Of a DNA stretch of 62,464 nt, positions 34,801 to 43,268 are shown piece after piece (the stretch's first letter is position 1; each line of letters opens with the position of its first letter). A model generated the notes under the pieces. That model did no database searches. It was not told the DNA's origin and saw nothing but the letters and a program-made list of their open reading frames with translations. Source of the stretch: Anaerolineaceae bacterium (GTDB lineage: Bacteria; Chloroflexota; Anaerolineae; Anaerolineales; Anaerolineaceae); assembly GCA_029975475.1 (NCBI GenBank), contig JARKPB010000020.1, positions 1 to 62,464 of the forward strand. Direction: 5' to 3'. A program made the position numbers and the translations under genes.

Positions 34801-37800
34801 GGCGCAGCGGGAATACCTCGCGGTCTGGATCTTCCCCGGGAGTAAAGACGATTTCCAGCAGACTCAGGTGGTCTTTATAACCGCGCGCCGCCCGCGGGAT
34901 CAACCGCCCGCTGTCATCCAGCAAACCGACCCAGGCCGCTTCCGCGCCGCCAATCACCTCCAGCGCGCTGGAAGCCAGCGAAGCCAGAATCTCATCCGGG
35001 TCCAGGCTGCCCAGGCGGCGGCTAAACTGGAGGAGCAGATCGACCTCGGTCAGATGGCGGCGGGTCTCGCTTAACAGCGCCAGATTCTGCAGGGACAAAC
35101 TGACCTGACGGGAAAGGCGCGCCAGCGCGCGCTGATCTTCCTCGGAAAAGGCGAGTTGAGATTGTTGACCGATGACCAGCAGCGCGCGCCCGCTGTCTGC
35201 GGTAACCTGGAGCGGAAGGGTCAGGAAACTCTGAGCGGCAAAGGCGTTTAACAGGGGCGAGTCTTTCCAGGTCGGGTCGCTGCTCAGATCAGCGGAAACC
35301 AGCACTTTGCCTTCCAGCAGGGTCTGCCGCAGCGGGTTGCGCTGCCCAAAGAGAGAATCCGGGTGGACAGAAGGCGGAACCGCGCCGTGGGTCTCCAGCA
35401 GGCGCAGCCCGGCGGCATTCTTTTCCGCAAGAATCGCGGCCTGCATTCCAAAGCGGTTCATCACTTCGCGGGCGAGCTCGCGCAGCATTGCCTCCGGAGA
35501 AGTCTGGCGAGCAGCAGCCTCGGCGATTTCCATCCCGGCCTGCAAGCGGCTCATCCCCATTTGCAGGATCCCGGTTCGACCGCTAGAAACCACCTGCGGC
35601 TGGACTCTCAGCTGGGCTTCCATTTCGCTCAAACGGAAATGGCTTTCCACAATCATCGCAGCCTGAGCCGCAAAAAGATTGAGCGCTTCCAGGGTTGTGA
35701 CGTCCGGCCTGCGGCCGTCTGAAGGAGCGTCCAGACTGATCAGACCGATGGGATCGCCGTTACTGGCCATCAGCGGCACAAGCAGAAAGTCATCCGGGTG
35801 CCAGCGGTCTGGAGACGGTTCTGAGGAATCGGAAAGAACCGTCAGGGTGTGCAGCGTTTCTGAAATGGCGGGGGTTTTATCTGCCGGAATGTAATAAACG
35901 CCGCCGGTCTTAAATTCTGGCTGGAGCAAAGGTTCCACAGCTGCCCAGGTCTGGGTATGCGCGCTGAGTTCATTCCAGGCTTCCGGCGATAGGCCGACCC
36001 CGGCAATCCGCCGCAGGGAGGACGTCCCAGGTTCGATCACGCTGAACAACACAACCGAGAAGCGGGTGGCTTCGCGAATCCCCTGCGCCACGTTGCTGAG
36101 CGTCTCTTCCAGAGGAGCGCCAAAGTGCAGCGCCTGGGTGGTGTGGAACAGGTTCGAAGCCACTTCCAGCTGCCGTTTGAGGATTTCACCCCGGCGGGTC
36201 TGTTCCTCAAACAGGAGTGCGTTGCTGAGCGCGATTGCAGCCTGAGAAGCCAGCGACTGGGAAACTTCAACCGCGGTCTGGTCAAAGGCGGCCGGGCGGC
36301 GGGAATGCAGCACCATCAACCCGGCGGGACGATCGCGCACCATGATCGGGATCAACAGCGCGGACTGCACGCCTTCATGCGCCATTTCATAAGCCCCGGC
36401 ATCGGGCAGATTGGCGATCTCACCGCTGCCCAGCACATCCATCTCAAGGGCGGTCAGCGAGTCAAGCGGGGTATCGCCAAAAAAGAGGCGCACAATTGGC
36501 GCGGAATCCGCTGGCCGGCTCAGATCAAACAAAAGCGTCGAACCGCAATCCGCACCGGTGATTTGCACGGCATCATCATGAATCACCTGGATCAGACGGT
36601 TGATATCCAGCAAAGTGCTTAATTCACGGCTGATCCGGCTGAGGGAGGTAAGCTGATCCACCCGGCGGCGCAGGGATTCATCCGTTTGCGCGGCGAGAAC
36701 ATTTTGCTCGACCACACCGGCAAGCTGACCGGCGGCCGTGACAGCCGCCTGAAGATCGCCCTGATCAAAGGCGCGGATGCGTGAAGCGGTCAGCCACAAT
36801 TCCCCGACTCCGCGCTCGCGCACACTCAGCGGAACGGTAATAAACGAATGCGCGCCTAGCTGCCGGAGGGTATTCAGATAGAAAGGAATGATGGCGGGTT
36901 CTTCATCTACGCTGGCGACATTGAGGGTATGCAGGCTGCCGGCTACCGTGAAGGGAAATTGCGGATCAGAGAGCGGCAGGCTGGCAGCCGAATCGTTTAT
37001 CTGACCTTCGCCCAGATGAAGAGAAGGCACGTGAAGGGCCAGGTCTCCGCTGCCCTCGTTCACCAGGAAGAGGAAACCACTTTCAGCCTCAACCAGGCGG
37101 ACAAGCTCTTGAATGGAGAATTTCAAAATCTCATCCAGGTTGGCGGCAGAGGATGCCAGCGAGGCGATCCTGCGCAACGCTTCAGCCCGCTGGGCGCGCT
37201 GGCGGCTTTGCTGCACCAGAACCGCGTTCTCGATAATCGAGGCGGCCTGATTGGCGATAATCAGCAGCAGACGAAGCTCATCTTGAGAAAAAATCGTCGT
37301 GCCGTCGCTGTGGTTGGAAGCCTGCAGATATCCAATCATGCGGCCAGAAGAGGTTAACGGCACCAGAACCGTGTCGCGCAGCCCGGCGGCAACCGCCATG
37401 CTGTCCAGCCCAAGGGTCTTCCAGCGCTCGTCCTCTGAAGCGTTTTCGCTCATGACGATATCCTGCTCCAGAAAACTTTGCTCCAGCGGGCTGCCGGCGC
37501 GGATTTCTACGCGGTACATGGCCTGAATAAATGGCTCCGGCAGACCGTGGAACGGAGGACGCCCTTCCAGCATCCGGGTGTTCTCGTTGTAGAGTAAGAA
37601 CCCTAAGATATCTACCGGAACCAGCGGGATGATGGAGTCAACCAATCGCTCAAAAATGCTGCCGGACTCGCGCACCAGGCTCATCGCCTGAGAAAGCTGC
37701 GCCAGGCCTGACAGTTCGCGCGATCGGCGGCGCTCCTCGCGGTAGAGGGTGGCGTTGTGGACCGCGATGGCGGCCTGGCCAGATAGCAGACGCAAAAACT

Positions 37801-38686
37801 CGAGGTCTTCGTTCTTGAAGGTGCCCGGGGAAAGCGAACCCAGCTCCAAAGTACCGATAAATTCTTTGCCAAGCATGAGCGGCACACCCAGATAAGAGCG
37901 GATCGGGTACGTATTGCGGTTAATGGTTGGACGAATATCCGTGCGCTCATTGGTATCTTCTACCAGAAGATGCGTTCGCTCGCGGGCGATATACCCGGAA
38001 TAGCCCTGGCCTATTCGATATCGGTCCGGCGAAGCCTCCACCCTGCGCTCACCGCCAGCCGCCCCAATTCGGCGGTAGGGAATCAGCCATTCCGAATCCG
38101 CATCCCATAATGTAATTTCGAGATAATCCGCCGGGATAATTTTGCCGACGCTGTCGAGAATGGCCGATATGGTGGCCTCGAGTTCCAGGCTGGCTGCCAT
38201 CGCCTGGGTCAGCTCGGTGATGGTGGAGAGGGTCTGTGTGCCGGCCGTTCCGCCTTCCGCGCTCAAAGTTGAGACATCGCTTTGCCTCAAGGTAACGGCG
38301 ATCAAAGTCTGACCGGGAACAGGCAGCAAGTGGGATTCGGCCGCGTAGGTTTTTCCATCAATCACAAAGGTGCCCTCACCGGGCGCGGCGCAAAGGGCGA
38401 GGAATGGCTCCGACGGGCGCATTTGACGCGCCAGGCGTTCAAGGTTAGGGAGATCGGTTTCCCCCAGGTGAAACAGCGCGCGCGCGGTCTGATCCAGCGC
38501 GAGCACCCGGCCGCCTGGTTCAATGGTTATAACGGCTTCTCGATCCTGATAAAGCGGTTCTCCAACCAGACCGGGAATCGGGCGAATCCGCGCCGAAGTG
38601 CGCAGCAAGAAGCGGGTCATCAGCCAGAATAAAAGGCCGAGAACCACAAATGCCAGGCCCACTCCGATAATGCTTAGCAGTTCCAT
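31823..38686 (-). CDS. Giant multi-GAF hybrid sensor histidine kinase
   Basis: A 2287-residue kinase. One N-terminal membrane helix (about residues 3-24) is followed by ten GAF-like domains by my count, each ending in a repeated ASQAAIALxNAxLF-type helix. One PAS domain follows (LEAVADGVLVTDSQNKITLF to VSTFRDITHEVQ). Next come HisKA with the phospho-His in FVANVSHELRTPM and HATPase_c with LGNLLSN, VEDNGIGI and GFGLGLALS. GAF domains bind small ligands or mediate dimerisation. No receiver domain is fused, but two receivers flank the gene. Each GAF may sense a different signal, or the array may act as a long spacer. The start at 38686 has only a weak ribosome-binding site. Confidence 0.93.
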   Translation of the reverse strand: MELLSIIGVGLAFVVLGLLFWLMTRFLLRTSARIRPIPGLVGEPLYQDREAVITIEPGGRVLALDQTARALFHLGETDLPNLERLARQMRPSEPFLALCAAPGEGTFVIDGKTYAAESHLLPVPGQTLIAVTLRQSDVSTLSAEGGTAGTQTLSTITELTQAMAASLELEATISAILDSVGKIIPADYLEITLWDADSEWLIPYRRIGAAGGERRVEASPDRYRIGQGYSGYIARERTHLLVEDTNERTDIRPTINRNTYPIRSYLGVPLMLGKEFIGTLELGSLSPGTFKNEDLEFLRLLSGQAAIAVHNATLYREERRRSRELSGLAQLSQAMSLVRESGSIFERLVDSIIPLVPVDILGFLLYNENTRMLEGRPPFHGLPEPFIQAMYRVEIRAGSPLEQSFLEQDIVMSENASEDERWKTLGLDSMAVAAGLRDTVLVPLTSSGRMIGYLQASNHSDGTTIFSQDELRLLLIIANQAASIIENAVLVQQSRQRAQRAEALRRIASLASSAANLDEILKFSIQELVRLVEAESGFLFLVNEGSGDLALHVPSLHLGEGQINDSAASLPLSDPQFPFTVAGSLHTLNVASVDEEPAIIPFYLNTLRQLGAHSFITVPLSVRERGVGELWLTASRIRAFDQGDLQAAVTAAGQLAGVVEQNVLAAQTDESLRRRVDQLTSLSRISRELSTLLDINRLIQVIHDDAVQITGADCGSTLLFDLSRPADSAPIVRLFFGDTPLDSLTALEMDVLGSGEIANLPDAGAYEMAHEGVQSALLIPIMVRDRPAGLMVLHSRRPAAFDQTAVEVSQSLASQAAIALSNALLFEEQTRRGEILKRQLEVASNLFHTTQALHFGAPLEETLSNVAQGIREATRFSVVLFSVIEPGTSSLRRIAGVGLSPEAWNELSAHTQTWAAVEPLLQPEFKTGGVYYIPADKTPAISETLHTLTVLSDSSEPSPDRWHPDDFLLVPLMASNGDPIGLISLDAPSDGRRPDVTTLEALNLFAAQAAMIVESHFRLSEMEAQLRVQPQVVSSGRTGILQMGMSRLQAGMEIAEAAARQTSPEAMLRELAREVMNRFGMQAAILAEKNAAGLRLLETHGAVPPSVHPDSLFGQRNPLRQTLLEGKVLVSADLSSDPTWKDSPLLNAFAAQSFLTLPLQVTADSGRALLVIGQQSQLAFSEEDQRALARLSRQVSLSLQNLALLSETRRHLTEVDLLLQFSRRLGSLDPDEILASLASSALEVIGGAEAAWVGLLDDSGRLIPRAARGYKDHLSLLEIVFTPGEDPDREVFPLRPLRQSAPVRLTELDFARDYALPSDDLMRYRAAVGGRLPVSSLAVPILLPDQALGVVVLDNFSTPAAFSEEDVALLESLTQQSALGLENARLFRAVGQRAGQLQALTQVGASLTSRLQSAELLGDLLPLLKTVLDYDTATLWLRDEDRLYISAASGFTDEQSRLGITVQVEDSLLFQQMTATRTAILVPDVRADERFPSLVEPEYLSWMGVPLVAKDELIGLIALEKKPVGAYSTEDVQAATTFASQAAVALENARLFEESNQRAAELNQRSERLALLNRLSGELGASLDVDYILRLTAQQLVQALGVDRAAAILVDDQGRFQIQVVEPADREEKLPRLLPDLPWLRHLRETQGIFSTDNLAGERSASALIPHLMRGDAVSSLLAVPVVSGANFHGWFLLMMSEIYRFSEQEIELARTICNQAGIAIQNGRLFAETHRLTTDLERRVEERTEELTREHRNSQTLLRIITELSTSLDLDQVLHRALKVLVESTGAGQAAILLAQSPNIYQTGTPLADFSKGKTGLENDIHRWVMKHREPALIDDIGQDARWKVDPDSMPAYRSAACVPLIVGEDVLGTLLLLHPETSFFLLEQIDLFEASARQIAISLNNAELFGLIRDQAERLGGMLREQQIEASRSRAILEAVADGVLVTDSQNKITLFNKSAETILDLKADRVMNRPIEDFIGLFGKASRTWAQTISTWSQDPTAYQSVEPFSEQVDLDNQKVVSVHLAPVYWRNQFLGTVSTFRDITHEVQVDRLKSEFVANVSHELRTPMTSIKGYTEILLMGAAGEVGEQQRHFLEIIKENTERLSALVNDLLDIARMETGRVRLNIQPVQLDELAQEVFQDIQRRAQEENKNIDIQLDITGSIPEIAGDRERIRQVLGNLLSNGYNYTPDGGKVILHIQPVEKGVQVDVEDNGIGIHPSVHHRIFDRFYRGEDPLVLATAGFGLGLALSRSIVEMHGGQIWFKSTGIPGEGSVFSFMLPAVQPEEEK

Positions 38687-38705
38687 TCGCCCGGTTTAAA
38701 CCTTT

Positions 38706-39608
38706 TTAGCGGCTTGCCGCAGAAGTCTCTTGACGCCTGACTTCAGAGGCGATTTCGGTGATTTCGCGGATGTCGGAGAAGGAATGCGTGGACGGTGAAA
38801 CCACCCCAATCGAAAGGCTCATTAATTGCGCGCGCTGCATCTGACCTTTATCATCCGGCGCCATGATAAATCCGTTTTGGCGGTCCATAAAATTGTAGTG
38901 CGTGAGAATTTCCTCCGCGAAGCGTTCGATCAGGCGAGTTTTTATCCCGGACGCGCTGTTTTCAGCCGTTATGATGACAAAATTATCTCCGCCCGCATGC
39001 CCGACAAAGTCATTCAGGGTGCCTTTTTCATCCACCACATCACCCAGCAGCATGCCGGTAAAGCGAAGCACGTCATTGGCGGCGATAAAACCGTAAACGT
39101 CCTTAAAAGCATCAAAAGCGTTGACGCGGATATCCATAAAAGCCCAGCCGGATGTGCGGATAATACGGCGCAGTTGATCCTCAATTAAACGGCCGGTGGG
39201 AAGACCCGAAGTCGGGTCGGTCAGCGCTTCCCGCTCTGCGCGGGCAATCGCGTTATGAATGCGTAATTTCAATTCCTCAATATCAAAGGGTTTGGTGATG
39301 TAATCATCCGCCCCTAATTCAAGACCCTGAAGTTTATCGCTGCGCTCATCTTTCTGGGTAAGGAAGATGACCGGGATATGGCTGGTGCGCGTCTGGGTGC
39401 GCAATGTCCGGCAAACTTCATAACCGTCAACATCCGGAAGCATGATGTCCAGCACAATCAGATGCGGCATCACATGCCGGGTGAGTTCCAGGGCATCATT
39501 CCCGCGGTGGGCGACATCTACTTCATAGCCCTGGCCGGCGAAATAGATGCGCAGCATATTGGCGATATCAACGTCATCTTCGACAATGCAGAGTCGGGCT
39601 TTGCCCAT
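38706..39608 (-). CDS. Response regulator with degenerate GGDEF domain
   Basis: A 300-residue protein. The N-terminal receiver has Asp54 in IVLDIMLPDVDG and the switch Lys in ADDYITKPFD. The C-terminal GGDEF-like domain has signature AGGDNF in place of GG(D/E)EF and no visible RxxD inhibitory site. Loss of the catalytic Glu makes cyclic-di-GMP synthesis unlikely; such domains often bind GTP or c-di-GMP or act as protein interaction modules. The ATG at 39608 follows GGGAGG with 5-nt spacing. It precedes the giant kinase gene by 19 nt. Confidence 0.88.
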   Translation of the reverse strand: MGKARLCIVEDDVDIANMLRIYFAGQGYEVDVAHRGNDALELTRHVMPHLIVLDIMLPDVDGYEVCRTLRTQTRTSHIPVIFLTQKDERSDKLQGLELGADDYITKPFDIEELKLRIHNAIARAEREALTDPTSGLPTGRLIEDQLRRIIRTSGWAFMDIRVNAFDAFKDVYGFIAANDVLRFTGMLLGDVVDEKGTLNDFVGHAGGDNFVIITAENSASGIKTRLIERFAEEILTHYNFMDRQNGFIMAPDDKGQMQRAQLMSLSIGVVSPSTHSFSDIREITEIASEVRRQETSAASR

Positions 39609-39694
39609 AGAAACCTCCCAGCAGTACAATCATAAGTTCAGATCTACCCACTTCTTATCAGAGCGCGGATAATACCAACTGTTAATCTTATGCG

Positions 39695-39717
39695 AAAACC
39701 GGTAAAACGGCAACCGG
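39695..39717 (-). terminator. Intrinsic terminator of the XPB-N-like gene
   Basis: On the minus strand CCGGT and ACCGG pair across a 9-nt loop and TTTT follows. It lies 19 nt past the gene stop. Confidence 0.6.
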
Positions 39718-39736
39718 CACAACGCACCGATTGCTC

Positions 39737-41377
39737 TCAGCGGCTGGATGGATCAACCCCTTCGGTCAGAAAACCCATCGCCAGCAGGGCTTTATTCACC
39801 GCTTCCCGACCGCCGGGTTTTAAGATCACCGCGGACGGGCTAAGCTGCTCGCCCAGGTAACGGCTGGCCGGGCCAGCGCGCAGCTCCGCCAGGATATCCG
39901 GTGAAGACAGCCGCAAAATTGTGGCTTCCTGAATGCTGGCCTGAGCGCCTGAGGTTTCCCAGCGGTCCAGGGCATGAAGCAGCGCCGGGGCGACGGGCTG
40001 GCTGGAAAACCTGGAAAGGAGCGCCGCCAGCTGACCAACCTTTAATCCCTGCTTCCTGGCTCGCTCAAGGGCAAAGGGAGTCACGCGGTAGAAATAACCG
40101 TCTGCGGTTTCCTCACCCCAGGCGCAAAACCTCGCCAGCTGGTAACGGGCGGCGCGGTTCAGAGTCAGCGGCGCAAAGATTACCTCGTCTGACCCGACCC
40201 GGATCCTGCCGTCTTCTTTTTCATCAATCTCCGGCGCTTTTTCGCTCAGCAGGTCGGCCGCCCATTTGGAAAGTCGGAAGGCGCAAGGATCAGCGCCGGG
40301 CTGCGGGGCAGCCAGATCAGCGATCCCCAGCCAGTGAAGCGGCCCGCAGATGAGATACCGCAGCAGGCGACCGTCCACCGCATCCCACGAGGAAAAACCG
40401 CGCAGGTACTGGCCGTTATTTTCATCCAATATGAACCAGGAATCATAATCGCCCGCCGGCCGCTGGAAATCCGGGTGTTTTTCTTTCACCCAGGAAACAA
40501 AGGAGTCAAGGTTCCACCAGGTGTTTTCGGGAACGGCGGCGATCCATTCCAGCACCTGAGCGCGCACCCGCTTGGGATCGTTATCCCATTCACCCTCAAA
40601 CCGCAATCCCGCCAGCTGGCGCAGCTCGTCGAATTTGGTACTATGCAGCCAGGCCGAGACCAGGCTGTTTAGAGCTTCCCCGCGGCTGGCGGACAGGAAT
40701 TCGCGCGCAGCCTCCGGGACTGGACGATGCAGGGCATCAACCAGACCAGCCGCCTGCAGAAGCTCTCCCAGCACGGCTGGATTCGGCTGCCAGGCTGTTC
40801 TCACCAGGCTGGAAGGATCCATCCCGATCCGGCTGGCAGCCAGGAGCGTGCAGGCGTGATCCAGAATTCGGTCGCTGGCCGTCAGACTGTGCGCGGCTTC
40901 CCCGGGAGTGGCTGGTCGACCGGGAGGGGGAGGCGAGGCGGAAGGGAAAACCGGCAGCAGAACCAGGAGGTCGTCCGGGATGTAGGCGTATTCCTCCGGC
41001 GCGCCTTCGCCCATAAAGAAAGCCCGGCCGATCAACCCGCGGTACCAGAGCATTTCCGCCGGCGAAGCCGGGTGAAGGTCCGGCCGCTCCCGTTCGCGCC
41101 TGGCGGCGCCCATCGGGCGCACATCGCCAAATTCGCGCGTAAAAGCAGCCCACAACATGCGCCCATCTTGATCGACAAGCTCTGAAAGCGCCTGGCGCCC
41201 GGCCGGAGGCAGAGCTTCAACCACTTCGGTCACCAGCCCCTGATCCAGCATTAACGCCGGTAGCGCCTCCAGCGCCCTGCGGACATCCTGAGCCTGTAAT
41301 TCAATCCCCCAGGCAGAAGCAACTGCCCGCAGGAAGCCCAGATCATGTCCCTGAAGCGTGTGCGCCAGATCAGGCAT
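39737..41377 (-). CDS. Helicase XPB/Ssl2 N-terminal-domain-like protein, no motor domain
   Basis: A 546-residue mostly helical protein. The C-terminal stretch ATILRLSSPDILAELRAGP to RYLGEQLSPSAVILKPGG resembles the XPB/Ssl2 N-terminal (Helicase_C_3) family found alone in Chloroflexota and Actinobacteria. Repeated winged-helix-like segments lie in the first 350 residues (for example VVEALPPAGRQALSELVDQDGRM). No Walker A or DEAD box is visible, so it is not a helicase on its own. It may bind DNA or a partner helicase. Its ATG lies within the stop region of the preceding lipid-kinase gene (8-nt overlap). Confidence 0.7.
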   Translation of the reverse strand: MPDLAHTLQGHDLGFLRAVASAWGIELQAQDVRRALEALPALMLDQGLVTEVVEALPPAGRQALSELVDQDGRMLWAAFTREFGDVRPMGAARRERERPDLHPASPAEMLWYRGLIGRAFFMGEGAPEEYAYIPDDLLVLLPVFPSASPPPPGRPATPGEAAHSLTASDRILDHACTLLAASRIGMDPSSLVRTAWQPNPAVLGELLQAAGLVDALHRPVPEAAREFLSASRGEALNSLVSAWLHSTKFDELRQLAGLRFEGEWDNDPKRVRAQVLEWIAAVPENTWWNLDSFVSWVKEKHPDFQRPAGDYDSWFILDENNGQYLRGFSSWDAVDGRLLRYLICGPLHWLGIADLAAPQPGADPCAFRLSKWAADLLSEKAPEIDEKEDGRIRVGSDEVIFAPLTLNRAARYQLARFCAWGEETADGYFYRVTPFALERARKQGLKVGQLAALLSRFSSQPVAPALLHALDRWETSGAQASIQEATILRLSSPDILAELRAGPASRYLGEQLSPSAVILKPGGREAVNKALLAMGFLTEGVDPSSR

Positions 41378-42296
41378 CTCTGGCCACCTTTACCGCGCCG
41401 GGAAGAATATCCACTTCCAGGCTGCGCACGGTTGAATCCAAACCGGCAAAGATTTCACCGTCAGTATGAATATACAGCGGTTGGCTGGCCGTCAATTTCA
41501 GGGACTGAAACGTGCCTGTCCGCGCGTAGGGTAAGCGGTGGGCGGTGCCGCGAATAAAATGCAGCAAAGTCAAAACCATTCTGGGAATGCCAATCCGGCG
41601 AATTGCGATGAAATCGCCCGTTCCGTCATCCAGCGCCGCCTGCGGGGCGACAATAAATCCGCCGCCTTCCCGCCGGCCGTTGGCAAGAATCGTCATCAAG
41701 AGTTGATCCCGCCAGGAAAGGCCATCGATTTCAAAACTGGCATCGTACGTGGTGTAATTCTTAAAAATTGTTTGCAGCGCAGCCGCCAGATACATCCAGA
41801 ATCCGCGCAGCCGCCTCATCTGGCGGGAATGGATATTGATCACGGCGTCAAAGCCGATACCGAGCGTGTTTAACCAGTATTCCTCCCTGCCGGAATCATC
41901 GCGTAGCAGCCCGATATCCAGAGAAAAAAGGGGCGAGGCGATCGCGCAGCGCAGCGCTTTGGCGGGGTCCCGTGAAACCCCCAGCCCGCCGGCCAGGTCG
42001 TTCCCCGAACCGATCGGTACCACGCCGATGGCCGGGCGGCCGCGCTCCGGCAGGCGCATCAAGCCGTTGACCACCTCATGCACGGTGCCGTCGCCTCCAG
42101 CAGCGATCACCCGTTGGCAGCCGGACGCGCCCGCCTGAAAGGCGAGATCAACCGCGTGGCGGTAATATTGGGTAGGACACCATTCAATTCGCGGGTCAGC
42201 ATCCACCAGGGGGCGCATCAGCGCTTCAGCCTGCGCACCTTTACCTTTATTGGCAACCGGGTTAAAAATAATGCGGATTTTCGCGTTTCCAGCCAT
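41370..42296 (-). CDS. Diacylglycerol/lipid kinase family protein (YegS/DagK-like)
   Basis: A 308-residue lipid kinase. The N-terminal IIFNPVANKGKGA, the nucleotide motif AAGGDGTVHEVVNGL and the PIGSGNDLAGGLG motif define the DAGK catalytic fold. The C-terminal domain carries DDGTGDF and DGEIFAG, typical of the metal site. It phosphorylates diacylglycerol or a related lipid, recycling it to phosphatidic acid. TATAAT lies 11 nt upstream of the ATG, so the leader is very short. Overlaps the XPB-N-like gene by 8 nt. Confidence 0.92.
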   Translation of the reverse strand: MAGNAKIRIIFNPVANKGKGAQAEALMRPLVDADPRIEWCPTQYYRHAVDLAFQAGASGCQRVIAAGGDGTVHEVVNGLMRLPERGRPAIGVVPIGSGNDLAGGLGVSRDPAKALRCAIASPLFSLDIGLLRDDSGREEYWLNTLGIGFDAVINIHSRQMRRLRGFWMYLAAALQTIFKNYTTYDASFEIDGLSWRDQLLMTILANGRREGGGFIVAPQAALDDGTGDFIAIRRIGIPRMVLTLLHFIRGTAHRLPYARTGTFQSLKLTASQPLYIHTDGEIFAGLDSTVRSLEVDILPGAVKVARDA

Positions 42297-42307
42297 ATAT
42301 GGAATAG

Positions 42308-42313
42308 ATTATA
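42308..42313 (-). promoter_or_regulatory. -10 box of the lipid kinase gene
   Basis: Minus-strand TATAAT with 11 nt to the ATG at 42296, predicting a leader of only about 5 nt. Confidence 0.55.
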
Positions 42314-42362
42314 CGCCAGTCAGCAGGCTGAGAATCCTAACAAAAACGATGACTGACTGGGT

Positions 42363-42391
42363 TTGACTTGCCCTTTTCTTACCTGTATAAT
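42363..42391 (+). promoter_or_regulatory. Promoter of the PATAN-GTPase operon
   Basis: TTGACT (42363-42368), exactly 17 nt, TATAAT (42386-42391). The predicted start near 42398 leaves a 31-nt leader with a weak AAGGCGG before the ATG. Confidence 0.8.
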
Positions 42392-42428
42392 TCTTCAAGC
42401 CCATAAGTTATGAGCAAAAAGGCGGCCC

Positions 42429-43244
42429 ATGGCTCTTAAAGGCAATTTGCGCGATTTTACCATTACCCAGCTGCTCAACCTGATCAACCTGGCCTGTAAA
42501 ACTGGCACCCTGGTGATTGAAGGACCAGGTGAGGTGGCTCGAACCGCCTTTCGGGAAGGTAAACTCGCCTACGCGCAAATTGGACAGCATGACGACGCCC
42601 TGCCGACAATCCTATTAAAGAACCGCAAAATATCCCCTGCCCAGCACAAGTTCCTTCAAGAAAAAGCCACCACGATGAATGATAAAGAGCTGGGGCTGCT
42701 GCTGGTAAACGCCGGATATCTTTCGCAAGAGGATGTGCTTGACAGTCTGCAGGCTTACTACGTGGATGCGGTGCGCCAGCTCTTCACCTGGGCTGAAGGT
42801 TTTTTCCGCTTTGAGCAGGAAATATCCCCTCCGGGAGACAAGATCCTGGTGAGGGTTGACCTGGAAAATTTAATTATCGAAGGTTCGCGCCAGCTGCGCG
42901 AGTGGGAGCATTTGCAGGAGGAAATTCCCAGCCTGGATATGGCATTGAAGTTTACCGACCGCCCCGGAACCAATTTGCGGGATATCAATTTAAGCGTTGA
43001 AGAGTGGCGGGTGGTGTCTTATGTCAACCCGCAAAACACCATGCGCCAGATCGCCAAGGCGACCAAAATGAACGATCTGGAAATCCGGCGGGTGGTTTAC
43101 AGCCTGCTGCAAGCCGGGCTGGTGGAAATCGTCCGCCCCGGCGGCGCGCCGGTCATCAACCCCAAGAAGATGTTCCCCACCTCTGACCGGGTGGAGCAAA
43201 AGGGAATTATGGATAAGCTGATCAGCCGGATCCGGTCCCTATAA
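42429..43244 (+). CDS. DUF4388 (PATAN) domain protein
   Basis: A 271-residue cytoplasmic protein. The N-terminal 95 residues are a PATAN/DUF4388 domain (GNLRDFTITQLLNLINLACKT, GTLVIEG, AYAQIGQHDDALPTILL). A second segment with EQEISPPGDKILVRVDLENLI repeats the style. The C-terminal part is a winged-helix-like segment (VNPQNTMRQIAKATKMNDLE, VYSLLQAGLVEIV). PATAN proteins are adaptors in GTPase and two-component signalling. First gene of an operon; the GTPase follows 24 nt later, so this is the likely partner of that GTPase. Confidence 0.85.
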   Translation: MALKGNLRDFTITQLLNLINLACKTGTLVIEGPGEVARTAFREGKLAYAQIGQHDDALPTILLKNRKISPAQHKFLQEKATTMNDKELGLLLVNAGYLSQEDVLDSLQAYYVDAVRQLFTWAEGFFRFEQEISPPGDKILVRVDLENLIIEGSRQLREWEHLQEEIPSLDMALKFTDRPGTNLRDINLSVEEWRVVSYVNPQNTMRQIAKATKMNDLEIRRVVYSLLQAGLVEIVRPGGAPVINPKKMFPTSDRVEQKGIMDKLISRIRSL

Positions 43245-43268
43245 CCTGATGATTGAGGATTAGGCTTT

